From contig JAQTWT010000002.1 in assembly GCA_028689145.1 (NCBI GenBank), positions 199,461 through 263,460 of the forward strand: DNA of 64,000 bases, in the 5' to 3' direction. The notes beneath the pieces were generated by a model, which was not told the origin of the DNA, did not search any database, and saw only the letters and a list, made by a program, of their open reading frames with translations. The first letter of the stretch is position 1, and the number at the start of each line of letters is the position of its first letter. Shown piece by piece: positions 1-8,680 of the stretch. Source of the stretch: Gallionella sp. GTDB lineage: Bacteria; Pseudomonadota; Gammaproteobacteria; Burkholderiales; Gallionellaceae. The position numbers and the translations under genes are program-made.

Positions 1-131
1 CGGCTGCTAAAAAGCCTGCGGCTCCTGCAGTAGCGGTAAAACCAGCTGCGCCGGCTCCGTCTGCGCCAGCACCTGTGCGTCCGGCTGCAACATGGCCTTT
101 CCCTACGCAAGGGATCGGCAAGCCGAACTGA
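1..131 (+). CDS. C-terminal end of an Ala/Pro/Lys-rich protein (5' truncated by window)
   Basis: An open frame enters from the left edge (first full codon at 3) and stops with TGA at 129-131. The 42 visible residues are almost only Ala, Pro, Lys and Val, then end in a less repetitive tail containing WPFPTQG. Such low-complexity tails occur in histone H1-like and phasin-like bacterial proteins, but the folded part is outside the window, so no function is assigned. A hairpin 20 bases downstream probably terminates it. Confidence 0.6.
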   Translation, partial: AAKKPAAPAVAVKPAAPAPSAPAPVRPAATWPFPTQGIGKPN

Positions 132-151
132 TTGGGGTCAGCTGTGGTGGC

Positions 152-179
152 AGCCCCTGATGCCTTGGCAGTAGGGGCT
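152..179 (+). terminator. Hairpin terminator after the first gene
   Basis: The arms AGCCCCT (152-158) and AGGGGCT (173-179) pair perfectly, with an inner TGCC/GGCA helix, and pyrimidine-rich sequence follows. It sits 20 bases after the stop codon of the truncated gene. The T-run is imperfect, so termination efficiency is uncertain. Confidence 0.5.
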
Positions 180-335
180 TTCCTCCCGCAGTTTTTTGTC
201 TTTTGCCCCGGTGTGGGCTTCCTTTGTCCGTTGGCGCGATGTTGACGTGATGTTTGTTTATTGCAACCATAGCGGTTTGCGATTATCTGTTCGTCTCTTT
301 GAAGTTATCCCGTGCAATTTGTGACCGTCGATATT

Positions 336-440
336 GTGCGCATTAATCTGAAATGGCATGTGTTGTTGCTGCCATTTTTGCTGGCGGCATGTGCAACGTC
401 TCAACCCATACAGTACAAAAACTTTGTTCAGCCAGGCTAA
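336..440 (+). CDS. Possible tiny lipoprotein (34 aa)
   Basis: From GTG at 336 (an in-frame GTG also lies at 312) a short frame encodes a basic N-terminus, a leucine-rich hydrophobic stretch and the lipobox LAAC, then a short polar tail ending at TAA 438-440. The lipobox layout is textbook, which is why I list it, but there is no strong ribosome-binding site and the mature peptide would be only about 17 residues. The rest of the stretch from 180 to 670 shows no other credible gene. Confidence 0.35.
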   Translation: MRINLKWHVLLLPFLLAACATSQPIQYKNFVQPG

Positions 441-670
441 AGCCCGACCACAAGGGTCTACGCATAAATACCGTTAAGAATGATGTACTACACTAGTCTT
501 TTGACGGTGTCCGCTGTAGAGTGCGGCGTATGTTGCGCCATTGATACGGTTGTTCAAATTCAGAAATTTTTTCGACCCGAAAATCGTGCAATGCAGTGCT
601 GTGCCCGGTGTGCTGCGGTTAACCTCACTGCCATTGATGAAAATAGTGCTGGATTGTCTATAAGTAAACC

Positions 671-2005
671 ATGAGTTTCTATTGCGCCGAGTTGCCATAT
701 CAACCCGATGCCTCGCGCTATTATGCCGCGTTGGCAGATTTGCCGTGGGCTGTGTGGCTGGATAGCTGCGGGATGGCGCGCTACGATATTTTGACTGCTG
801 CACCGCATCGCACGTTCGTGCTGGATGAAAAAACGATATGCGATGATCCGTTTGCATTGCTGCGTGGGGCGCTGGGTGAGCCGGTTGCGCCGCGGGAGGA
901 TGTGCCGTTTGCCGGTGGAGTGGTGGGCTATTGGGGTTACGATCTGGCGCGCCGCATGATGGTGTTGCCGTGCATGGCGCGGGATGACAGGCGGATACCG
1001 GATATGGCTGTTGGTGTCTACGATTGGGCTGTGGTGCTGGATCATCAGCGGCACACCGCGCGCCTTGTATCGCATCAGCGCTTTGCCGAAACCGTAAAAT
1101 TATTGCCGAAAATATTATTGCGTTTGCAGAGTTATCCGCCTCTTCCGGTGGATACTTTTCGTGTGCATGGCCGGATCGTTTCAAATTTTTCGCGGGAAGG
1201 CTATGCGAATGCGTTTGCGATCGTGCAAAATTATTTGCGATCGGGTGATTGTTATCAGATTAACCTGGCGCAACTCTTTAGTGCCAGAGCAGACGGTGAT
1301 GCATTCGGAGCGTATCTGGCGTTGCGCAGCTCTAGTCCGGCGCCTTATGCGGCCTTTTTGAATTGGCCGCAGGCGCAGATTATGTGTGTCTCGCCGGAAT
1401 GTTTTGTCAGTGTGCAAAACGGCAAGGTTACGACCAAGCCTATCAAGGGTACCCGACCGCGCGGCAGCGGCGCACTGCAAGACCGCCAGCTTGCCGATGA
1501 ATTGCGCGGTCATCCCAAAGATCGCGCTGAAAATCTGATGATTGTGGATTTGTTGCGCAATGACTTGGGTAGAAATTGTGTGCCGGGTTCGGTGCATGTG
1601 CCGAAATTATTTGAGGTGGAAAGTTTTGCCAATGTGCATCATCTGGTCAGTACGGTGGAAGGTCATCTGGCAGCAGGGCGCGATGCCATGGATGTGCTGC
1701 GCGACTGTTTTCCCGGTGGCTCGGTCACCGGTGCACCCAAACTGCGTGCCATGCAAATCATCGAACAATTGGAGCCGGACAGGCGGGGAGTGTATTGCGG
1801 GGTCATCGGGTATGCCGGTTTTGACGGCAATATGGATAGCAATATTGCTATTCGCACCATGGTGTATGGTAACGATCAAATTGATTGTTGGGCGGGCGGG
1901 GGAATTGTTGCCGACTCTGATATGGCTGCAGAGTATCAGGAGACACTGTACAAGGCATCCGCCATGCTTGAATTGTTGCAACGCTATGGTGGATTGGCCA
2001 TTTAA
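671..2005 (+). CDS. pabB: Aminodeoxychorismate synthase component I
   Basis: This 444-residue chorismate-binding enzyme makes 4-amino-4-deoxychorismate from chorismate, using ammonia from a PabA-type glutaminase, in the folate pathway. The C-terminal chorismate-binding fold is clear: PIKGTRPRG near residue 257, where Lys in place of the Ala of TrpE marks PabB, and a long RAENLMIVDLLRND-type motif near 286-300, followed by the FPGGSVTGAPK motif. It is a stand-alone synthase without a fused PabC lyase. No pabA or pabC is nearby. It is convergent with ftsK, with 120 bases between the stops. Confidence 0.93.
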   Translation: MSFYCAELPYQPDASRYYAALADLPWAVWLDSCGMARYDILTAAPHRTFVLDEKTICDDPFALLRGALGEPVAPREDVPFAGGVVGYWGYDLARRMMVLPCMARDDRRIPDMAVGVYDWAVVLDHQRHTARLVSHQRFAETVKLLPKILLRLQSYPPLPVDTFRVHGRIVSNFSREGYANAFAIVQNYLRSGDCYQINLAQLFSARADGDAFGAYLALRSSSPAPYAAFLNWPQAQIMCVSPECFVSVQNGKVTTKPIKGTRPRGSGALQDRQLADELRGHPKDRAENLMIVDLLRNDLGRNCVPGSVHVPKLFEVESFANVHHLVSTVEGHLAAGRDAMDVLRDCFPGGSVTGAPKLRAMQIIEQLEPDRRGVYCGVIGYAGFDGNMDSNIAIRTMVYGNDQIDCWAGGGIVADSDMAAEYQETLYKASAMLELLQRYGGLAI

Positions 2006-2128
2006 TCAGATGGATAAGTTTTTATTTTTGAGGCATTTTTATAGAGATGCATGCTAAAACTATAGCGGTGTTTTTATTGTGTTTTGCTGGCTGAAAGGAA
2101 TTTGCGTATTCGGTGTATAAAGTGAGTG

Positions 2129-4396
2129 TTACTCCGACCTTGCCGGCGCGATCACTTCGCGGTTGCCGTTGCTTTGCATTGCGCTGACGATGCCGGCCGC
2201 TTCCATTTGTTCGACCAGACGTGCAGCGCGGTTGTAGCCGATACGCAGATGGCGCTGTACCAGCGAGATCGAAGCGCGACGGTTTTTGACCACGATTTCC
2301 ACCGCCTGATCGTACAGCGGGTCGGCTTCGGCATCCAGGCTCGGCCCTCCTTCGCCGCCTTCCTCTGCGCTTTCCAGCGAATTCAGCACGCCGTCAATGT
2401 ATTGCGGCTCGCCCTGTGCCTTGAGATATTCGGCGATACGGTGCACTTCCTGATCGGATACGAACGCGCCGTGTACGCGCTGCGGATAACCGCTGCCGGG
2501 CGGCAGGTACAGCATGTCTCCCTGTCCGAGTAAGGCTTCCGCGCCCATTTGGTCAAGAATGGTGCGCGAATCGATTTTGCTCGATACCTGAAATGCCACG
2601 CGCGTCGGCACGTTGGCTTTGATTAATCCGGTAATCACATCCACAGACGGGCGCTGTGTCGCCAGCACCAGATGGATGCCGGAAGCACGCGCCTTCTGCG
2701 CCAGACGCGCGATCAACTCCTCGATCTTCTTGCCCACCACCATCATCAGGTCGGCGAGTTCGTCAATGAATACCACCAGCAGCGGTATTTCCTCTAGAGC
2801 TTCCGGGTTCTCCGGCGTGAGCGTGAACGGGTTGGTCAGCGGCTGTCCGGCTTTGATTGCATCGCGCAATTTCTGGTTGAAGCCGGCGATATTGCGCACC
2901 CCCAGCGCGGACATCAGCCGGTAGCGCCGATCCATTTCCTGCACGCACCAGTTGAGTCCCGAGGCGGCCTGACGCATGTCGGTGACGACCGGCGCGATCA
3001 GGTGCGGGATGCCTTCGTAAACGGAAAGCTCCAGCATCTTCGGGTCGATCAGCAGCAGGCGCACCTGTTGCGGCGTGGCCTTGTACAGCAAGCTTAAAAT
3101 CATTGCGTTGATCGCCACCGATTTGCCGGAACCGGTAGTACCCGCCACCAGCACATGCGGCATTTTGGCCAAATCGGCCACCACCGGCTTGCCGGAAATA
3201 TCCTTGCCCATTGCCATGGTCAGCGCGGAACCCATGTCGGCATATACTTGCGAACCGAGTATCTCCGACAGCTGCACGATCTGGCGTTTCGGATTGGGCA
3301 ATTCCAGCGCCATATAGGTTTTTCCGGGAATGGTCTCGACCAGACGGATGCTCACCACCGATAATGCGCGCGCCAGATCCTTGACCAGATTGGTGATCTG
3401 GCTGCCCTTTACGCCGACCGCCGGGTCGATCTCGTAGCGCGTGATCACCGGGCCGGGGTAGGCAGCGACCACTTTTACTTCCACGCCGAAATCCTTCAAC
3501 TTGCGCTCGATCAGGCGCGAGGTGAATTCGAGCGTATCGGCAGACACCGATTCAATATGCTGGGTAGGCTGATCCAACAGGTGCAGCGGCGGCAGCGGCG
3601 AATCCGGCATCTCGGCAAACAGCGGGACTTGTTTTTCTTCGCTGATGCGCGCCGATTTGGCTACTTCCACCAGCGGCATTTCGATATGGATGGGTTGGTG
3701 TTCTTCGACGCGTTTCTTTTCTTCTTCAACGATGGCAACACGCTCATGCATAGCCTGTGCGCCGATACGCCGGTCCTGACGGGTCTGCCATGCCACGCGT
3801 GCCCACCGGTATGCGGCTTCCAGTGTCGTGCCCAGCCAGTCGACAAAACGCAACCATGATAGTCCGCTGAAAATACTGAAACTGGCTGCAATCAGCGCCA
3901 GCAGCAGCAGGGTTGCACCGGTGAAGCCGAGCAGATGCGTCAGTGCATCGCCGATCAGCGCGCCGAGCATGCCGCCGGGAGCCAGCGGTAGTGCCACCTT
4001 CAGCGTATACAAGCGAACCGCTTCGAGTGCGCTGCTGGACAATAACAGTACCGCAAACCCCGCGGCAGAGACCCACAATTCGCGCCGGTCGAAGAGGCTG
4101 TCGGAGCGCAGCTCGTGATAACCGGCCCATACGCGCTGCAGCATGAGCAGCACCCACCACCACGCGGAAAAGCCAAACAGATAAAACAGTAAATCGGAGA
4201 GATAGGCACCCAGCACCCCGCCGGGATTGGCGGTCAGCGCGCCACTGGCGCTATGCGACCAGGCCGGGTCGGCGCGGTCGTAACCATACAGCACCAATGC
4301 GATATACATCGCGCCGGTGACCAGCAACAGCCAGCGCGACTCGCGCAGCAACGCGAACAGTTTGTTGGTGGGCAAGTCGCCGCTTGCTTCAGCCAT
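2129..4396 (-). CDS. ftsK: DNA translocase FtsK
   Basis: The 755-residue protein has hydrophobic segments in the first ~190 residues that anchor it at the septum, a short linker, and a RecA-like motor. Walker A GTTGSGKS lies near residue 418 and a Walker B-type stretch ending [10 protein letters not shown] near 545. The last ~70 residues form a winged-helix gamma domain, which in this family reads KOPS sequences and activates XerCD at dif. It is at the short end for FtsK because the linker is short. Its start overlaps the stop of the upstream response regulator by 8 bases. In related bacteria ftsK normally precedes lolA; here lolA is 12 kb away (see findings). Confidence 0.95.
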   Translation of the reverse strand: MAEASGDLPTNKLFALLRESRWLLLVTGAMYIALVLYGYDRADPAWSHSASGALTANPGGVLGAYLSDLLFYLFGFSAWWWVLLMLQRVWAGYHELRSDSLFDRRELWVSAAGFAVLLLSSSALEAVRLYTLKVALPLAPGGMLGALIGDALTHLLGFTGATLLLLALIAASFSIFSGLSWLRFVDWLGTTLEAAYRWARVAWQTRQDRRIGAQAMHERVAIVEEEKKRVEEHQPIHIEMPLVEVAKSARISEEKQVPLFAEMPDSPLPPLHLLDQPTQHIESVSADTLEFTSRLIERKLKDFGVEVKVVAAYPGPVITRYEIDPAVGVKGSQITNLVKDLARALSVVSIRLVETIPGKTYMALELPNPKRQIVQLSEILGSQVYADMGSALTMAMGKDISGKPVVADLAKMPHVLVAGTTGSGKSVAINAMILSLLYKATPQQVRLLLIDPKMLELSVYEGIPHLIAPVVTDMRQAASGLNWCVQEMDRRYRLMSALGVRNIAGFNQKLRDAIKAGQPLTNPFTLTPENPEALEEIPLLVVFIDELADLMMVVGKKIEELIARLAQKARASGIHLVLATQRPSVDVITGLIKANVPTRVAFQVSSKIDSRTILDQMGAEALLGQGDMLYLPPGSGYPQRVHGAFVSDQEVHRIAEYLKAQGEPQYIDGVLNSLESAEEGGEGGPSLDAEADPLYDQAVEIVVKNRRASISLVQRHLRIGYNRAARLVEQMEAAGIVSAMQSNGNREVIAPARSE

Positions 4397-5036
4397 TGGC
4401 AGCGCTGCCGATCAGCTGGAGTTTTTCCGCCGCGCGTACCGCCTCGATACGATTGCTAACACGCAAGATCTGATACAGCGTGGCAATGTGAACTTTTACG
4501 GTTCCTTCGGCAAGGTTCATTTTGTCGGCGATTTCCTTGTTGGACAGTCCCAGCGCCAAGTGTGTCAAAGCTTCCATCTGGCGGGTCGTCAGCTGAATTT
4601 CCGACTGGCTGGTTTTTCTCGGGGTTGCGACAGTACTTTTTTGCAGCAATTGTGGCGGGATATAGATGCCGCCTGCAAGCACCAGATTCAAAGCTTCGAG
4701 CATCATCGGCACGGCGGAGTTTTTGCCTACGAAACCCATCGCGCCAAAATTCATTACTTTTTCCATAATATCGTAGCTTTCCTCGCCGGATACCACCACT
4801 ATCGGAATGTGCGGGTGGCAATGGTGAAAAAATTTGATGGATGCCAGACCGTCGCTGCCGGGCATATTCAGATCCAGCAAGGCCAGATCCAGCTCGGGAT
4901 GTTTGCTGGCGAGATTCAGGCCGTCGGAGAAATTTCCCGCTTCCAGTATCTCGGATACGCCGCCCTGCAACTGTTGCAGCACATAACGCATTCCTTCGCG
5001 GAACAGTACGTGATCATCTACCAGTAATATTCTCAT
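4389..5036 (-). CDS. NarL/LuxR-family response regulator
   Basis: This 215-residue protein has an N-terminal receiver with acidic pocket D7/D8, phospho-acceptor D55 in LLDLNMPG and conserved Lys in GFVGK, and a C-terminal LuxR-type helix-turn-helix with [20 protein letters not shown]. All receiver residues for phosphorylation are present. No histidine kinase gene is adjacent, so the partner is unknown. It lies just upstream of ftsK on the same strand and overlaps it by 8 bases. It is a close paralogue of the regulator at 57606-58313, which has lost the phospho-acceptor. Confidence 0.88.
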   Translation of the reverse strand: MRILLVDDHVLFREGMRYVLQQLQGGVSEILEAGNFSDGLNLASKHPELDLALLDLNMPGSDGLASIKFFHHCHPHIPIVVVSGEESYDIMEKVMNFGAMGFVGKNSAVPMMLEALNLVLAGGIYIPPQLLQKSTVATPRKTSQSEIQLTTRQMEALTHLALGLSNKEIADKMNLAEGTVKVHIATLYQILRVSNRIEAVRAAEKLQLIGSAANG

Positions 5037-5166
5037 TGCGCATCCTTATCATATTCAATTCGGCAGACAGCTAGCCTTGTTATACATTTTGGGTTGTCAT
5101 CGCGCGCTCACACTTTCCGATCATACACTGCTAAGTTTAACTTGAAAAAGGCCGGAATGCGCCCGT

Positions 5167-5745
5167 TCACACCCCGGCAAGCAACAGCTTAATATCGTCA
5201 GCCAGCCAGTCGGCACTTTGTCCCAGCGGAGCCTGCAAGCGTACCTTGCCGTTGGGGTCGATCAGGAACGTGCCGACGCTATGATCCACGTTGTAACCGG
5301 ACGAGGTCGGCTGCTTCTGGTACAGCACAGAAAATGCTTTTGCTGCCTGTGCGGTGGCTTGCGCATCGCCATGCAGGCCGAGGAACGACGGGTGGAAAGC
5401 GCTGGCGTATTGTGCCAGCATTTCGGGTTTGTCGCGTTCAGGATCAACCGTGATGAACAGCACCTGCAGCTTGCTTGCGTTCGTGCCAAGTTTACCCATG
5501 ACCAGTGCCAAGTCGGCCATAGTAGTGGGGCACACGTCCGGGCAATGGGTATAGCCGAAAAACAGCACCACTGCCTTGCCGCGAAAATCCGCCAGAGTGC
5601 GTGTTTTGCCGTGCTGGTCGGTCAAACGGAAATCGGCCTGGGTGAACATCGGGGTGACATCGTCGGCGTGAAACGGCGAAGGCAGCTTGGGTTTTTCGCA
5701 GCCTGCCAACAGCGCCGCCAGCAACAAGATAAACAAACTACGCAT
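5167..5745 (-). CDS. SCO1/SenC-type copper chaperone lipoprotein
   Basis: The 192-residue protein starts with a signal peptide and lipobox LLAGC (Cys16), so it is probably anchored to a membrane and faces the periplasm. It has a thioredoxin-like fold with the SCO copper ligands: CPDVC (Cys68 and Cys72) and a histidine at 155 in DHSVGTF. SCO proteins help assemble the CuA centre of cytochrome oxidase or act as thiol-disulfide partners. No oxidase genes are in the window. The decayed TauE-like gene just upstream is of a type often found near oxidase assembly genes. Confidence 0.88.
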   Translation of the reverse strand: MRSLFILLLAALLAGCEKPKLPSPFHADDVTPMFTQADFRLTDQHGKTRTLADFRGKAVVLFFGYTHCPDVCPTTMADLALVMGKLGTNASKLQVLFITVDPERDKPEMLAQYASAFHPSFLGLHGDAQATAQAAKAFSVLYQKQPTSSGYNVDHSVGTFLIDPNGKVRLQAPLGQSADWLADDIKLLLAGV

Positions 5746-5771
5746 TTCAATTACCTATTCAGAGTCAAAAT

Positions 5772-6074
5772 TCATATCTTGTGACGGTATTTGCCGGATT
5801 TTACGCAGGCGCATGGCAACTTGCCATCCATCCATAGATATAAATCACTTTGATCAAGCCGTAACAGCCGAACCCGGTTACCAGCATTCCGGCTGATATC
5901 AGCCCGGATGGCCCGAACGATCCGGCCAGTATCCTCCCTGCCGCTAAGGGAGCGACGGAAGATAGTTTGGTTGCTTGCTTGCGGAATGAGCATGCCGATG
6001 CCGCACAAACCGAAGCAATGTACCCCGCCCAGCAGCCCGATTAAAAATACTGCAATGATGCTGAATTCAGTCAT
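5772..6074 (-). pseudogene. Remnant of a TauE/SafE-like membrane protein
   Basis: The first ~28 residues read like the start of the TauE/SafE (COG2836-like) family: a membrane helix with LLGGVHCFGLCG. After that the frame becomes hydrophilic and unlike any membrane protein, while another frame of the same strand reads hydrophobic (LAAGRILAGSFG, then LVTGFGCYGLIKV). This suggests frameshifts plus a large deletion, since the family is usually over 200 residues. Its ATG overlaps the bioD stop by 8 bases, so it was once the next gene of that operon. The family assignment rests on a short stretch. Confidence 0.45.
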
Positions 6075-6747
6075 GCGCTTCCAGTTGCTCCAGCAAGGTC
6101 AGGTTCAAATGTGTCGCGGCCTCAATGGCATCCGGGCGCTCCTGATAGGGTATCACGCCCAGTAGCGGCGCTCTGATGCGCTGCCGTAACGTGGCAATAT
6201 TCTCGTTCAGCATCGGCAGGCTCGCATCCAGTACATTCGCCACCCATCCGGCCAGCGTTAACCCGCGCGCGGCGATTACCTCGACCGTAAGCAGCGCGTG
6301 ATTAATGCAGCCCAGCCGCATTCCGACCACCAGAATGACCGGCAATTCCAATTGTCCGACCATGTCCGCGCTGTCCTGCCAGGAATTAAGCGGCACCAGA
6401 AAGCCGCCCGCACCTTCAACCACCACCACATCGGCCTGTGCGTTCAATTCCGTGAACGATTTGATGATGCGCGGCAGGCTGATGTTGATGCCGACGAACT
6501 GCGCGGCCAGGTGCGGTGCAACGGCCTGCACAAAGCAATACGGGTTGATTTGCCCCTTGCTGGCCAGCACATTACCGGAAGCGCGCAGTTGTACGACATC
6601 TTCGTTGCGCTCGTCATTGTCGCAGCCTGCGGCTACCGGCTTCATGCCAACCACATTTTTGCCTTGTGATGCAAAAATGTGCAGCAGCGCGCAGCTGACC
6701 AGTGTCTTGCCCACGCCCGTGTCGGTGCCTGTGACAAAGTAGCTCAT
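6067..6747 (-). CDS. bioD: Dethiobiotin synthetase
   Basis: The 226-residue ATPase closes the ureido ring of dethiobiotin from diaminopelargonate, CO2 and ATP. The P-loop GTDTGVGKT is at residues 7-15 and the VVVEGAGGFLVPL motif follows near 110. I chose the ATG at 6747: an upstream ATG at 6807 would add 20 residues encoded by a palindromic repeat and is not credible. It is the last intact gene of bioF-bioH-bioC-bioD. Confidence 0.93.
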   Translation of the reverse strand: MSYFVTGTDTGVGKTLVSCALLHIFASQGKNVVGMKPVAAGCDNDERNEDVVQLRASGNVLASKGQINPYCFVQAVAPHLAAQFVGINISLPRIIKSFTELNAQADVVVVEGAGGFLVPLNSWQDSADMVGQLELPVILVVGMRLGCINHALLTVEVIAARGLTLAGWVANVLDASLPMLNENIATLRQRIRAPLLGVIPYQERPDAIEAATHLNLTLLEQLEAHD

Positions 6748-6758
6748 TTCAATATTGC

Positions 6759-6815
6759 AGGGGCGTATGGCAATACGCCTTGGAACGGTAACAGGGCGTA
6801 TTGCCATACGCCCCT
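6759..6815. repeat. Dispersed palindrome upstream of bioD
   Basis: The arms 6759-6780 and 6793-6815 are almost exact reverse complements (22 of 23 positions, one base gap). Each arm starts or ends with the AGGGGCG/CGCCCCT core seen at 11251, 34972 and 38729. It fills the bioC-bioD gap and could fold as a hairpin in the operon mRNA. Confidence 0.75.
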
Positions 6816-6844
6816 ACGGCAGCATTTCAACATTAATTGGAATT

Positions 6845-7717
6845 TCATTTTAATTTGAACGATGTCTGGATAATCGCAGCGCCGTCGCCGGTCACGCGCG
6901 GCTGCGGTTTCCAGGCGTGCCCGTAAATTACTTCATAGGTTGCGGGCAGTTTCCCGTCGCGGCGCGACTGCTCGTAATTTTCCACCAGACGCGCCCAGGC
7001 ATTTTTCCCCATCAAGCCCTGACCGCGCCCGGCGGTGGCATTGTGCGCGCCGATTTGCTTCAGGTCGTATAACACGCCGCGTATATCCTCGTAGGTCAGC
7101 GTGATGCATTCCATGTCCATTACCGGGTCGGCAAAGCCGCTGTGCGACAGCATGTCGCCGATGTCGTGCATGTCGGCAAAACGGTTCAGGTGACTGTGCC
7201 GGTCCACGCCGTTAAACGCATGGCGCAATTCTTTCAGGGTGTCCGGCCCGAACGTGCTGAACATCAGCAGCCCGTCAGTTTTCAGTATCCGGTGCAACTC
7301 GCCGAAAGCATGCGGCAGATCGTTGCACCACTGCAGCGCGAGATTCGACCATACCATTTCCATGCTGTTCGCGGCCAACGGCAAAGCTTCAATATCGCCG
7401 CACACCTGCATTTGCGGCGTGCCGCTGAATAATTTCCGCCACCAGCCGGAATGGCCGCGCGCAATCTGCAACATGCCGGTGGCGATATCCAGTGCGAGCA
7501 TCTGCGCAGCCGGATATTTTGCAACTAACTGGCGAGTTCCCCAGCCGGTGCCGCTGCCCGCATCGAGGATGCGCGCAGGCTGCAGCTTGATGTAATCCAG
7601 CCGTTCCAGCATGCGCCCGCACACTTCGCGCTGCAACACCGCCGCTGCGTCGTAGTCGGCCGCCGCGCGGTTGAAGGCGCGGCGCATCTGGCGTTTATCA
7701 ATTAAAAAATCATCCAT
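6845..7717 (-). CDS. bioC: Malonyl-ACP O-methyltransferase
   Basis: The 290-residue class I SAM methyltransferase has motif I (LDAGSGTGWG) near residue 52 and a conserved FSTFGPDTLKEL stretch typical of BioC. BioC methylates malonyl-ACP so that the fatty acid machinery can build the pimeloyl chain; BioH later removes the methyl group. The start codon overlaps the bioH stop by 8 bases, indicating translational coupling. The length matches the family. Confidence 0.92.
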   Translation of the reverse strand: MDDFLIDKRQMRRAFNRAAADYDAAAVLQREVCGRMLERLDYIKLQPARILDAGSGTGWGTRQLVAKYPAAQMLALDIATGMLQIARGHSGWWRKLFSGTPQMQVCGDIEALPLAANSMEMVWSNLALQWCNDLPHAFGELHRILKTDGLLMFSTFGPDTLKELRHAFNGVDRHSHLNRFADMHDIGDMLSHSGFADPVMDMECITLTYEDIRGVLYDLKQIGAHNATAGRGQGLMGKNAWARLVENYEQSRRDGKLPATYEVIYGHAWKPQPRVTGDGAAIIQTSFKLK

Positions 7718-8513
7718 GCAAAAAACTCGTCACGTGTTTCATAAATTCGTCCGGGTGCGACAGGAACGGCGCATGCGCCGCACCCCCGATAGTCGCCAAT
7801 CGGGCATTGGGCATTTGCTCCGCCAAATAGTGCGAGGCCTGCGGCGGTGTGAGCGTATCACGTTCGCCGCAAATCACCAGCGCGGCTTGCCTGATGTCCG
7901 GCAAGGCGTGACGCAAATCGCAATCGCGCAGGATATCCAGCCCGGATTGCAACGCGGCCAGATCCGGTTCGCCGCGGCTTGATAACGCGTCGCGCAGGGT
8001 CGCCAGCAACTCGCGCTCGTGTTCGCTGCCGCGCACTTGCAGCGCGAGGAAACGCCTCAGTGTCAGCGCGTAATTCTGCCGCAATGCGGCGGCAAATTCC
8101 GCCAGCGTTTCCGCCGCCATCGCGCAAGGCCAATCCGCGCGGAGCACGAAGCGCGGCGTGCTCGCCACCAGCACCAGCCGCTCCACCTGTTCCGAATGGC
8201 GCATCGCCCAGCGCAACGCGATCTGTCCGCCCAGCGACCAGCCGCATACCGTGAGCGGTTCGCTGAACTGTGCCGACAGCTGGTCGACGATGCGATCCAT
8301 AAGCAGGTCGGGATTCATCCCGATGTCACCACTGTGTCGGGATAAATCCCGACCTACACTAAAGCCATGCCCCGGCAAATCTACCGCCAATACACGGCAA
8401 TGTTCCGCCAGTCGTTTCACGACATTGCCCCACATTCCGCCGTGCATGCCCCAACCGTGGATCAACAGCAGCGGCGCACCGCTGCCGTAACTATCAACGT
8501 GCAGGGCGGTCAC
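7710..8513 (-). CDS. bioH: Pimeloyl-ACP methyl ester esterase
   Basis: An alpha/beta hydrolase of 267 residues that hydrolyses pimeloyl-ACP methyl ester, ending the BioC cycle. The oxyanion region is HGWGM, nucleophile Ser93 lies in GWSLGGQ, the acid is in CGERDTLTP and the histidine in GGAAHAPF. I chose GTG 8513, which has GGGGA about 7 bases upstream; an ATG at 8561 adds unlikely residues. Between PGHGFS and the next helix, about 15 residues (around 53-67) come from a palindromic repeat read in frame (8305-8357). Their position before the lid suggests the fold is tolerated. Confidence 0.9.
   Translation of the reverse strand: MTALHVDSYGSGAPLLLIHGWGMHGGMWGNVVKRLAEHCRVLAVDLPGHGFSVGRDLSRHSGDIGMNPDLLMDRIVDQLSAQFSEPLTVCGWSLGGQIALRWAMRHSEQVERLVLVASTPRFVLRADWPCAMAAETLAEFAAALRQNYALTLRRFLALQVRGSEHERELLATLRDALSSRGEPDLAALQSGLDILRDCDLRHALPDIRQAALVICGERDTLTPPQASHYLAEQMPNARLATIGGAAHAPFLSHPDEFMKHVTSFLHG
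8305..8357. repeat. Two palindromes inside bioH
   Basis: Two adjacent palindromes, AGGTCGGGAT-TC-ATCCCGA and TGTCGGGAT-AA-ATCCCGACC, lie within the bioH reading frame. The second ends in CTAC. Sequences of this form are common dispersed repeats in proteobacterial intergenic regions. Here they are translated. Confidence 0.75.
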
Positions 8514-8549
8514 TTTGCATCCCCAATAATAAACCCGCCATGCACGCTT

Positions 8550-8655
8550 CCCTCTCCCCAACCCTCTCCCGATGCCCTCTCCTCAATCCTCTCCCGCAAG
8601 CGGGCGAGGAAGCAAACGAAAAAAGCAATTGTTGATCCCTGCGGGAGAGGGAGCG
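8550..8655. repeat. CCCTCTCCC-type repeat between bioF and bioH
   Basis: The bioF-bioH gap is filled with repeated CCCTCTCC units and an inverted pair TCCTCTCCCGC / GCGGGCGAGGA around 8588-8611, with a further GCGGGAGAGGGA at 8641-8652. It has the look of a dispersed repeat, and no gene is visible in it. Confidence 0.6.
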
Positions 8656-8680
8656 AACGAATCGCTGCGCGAATTTTTTA

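Noticed and set aside
4317..5027. Plus-strand ORF opposite the LuxR-type regulator
   Set aside because: The opposite strand encodes an unmistakable receiver-LuxR protein.
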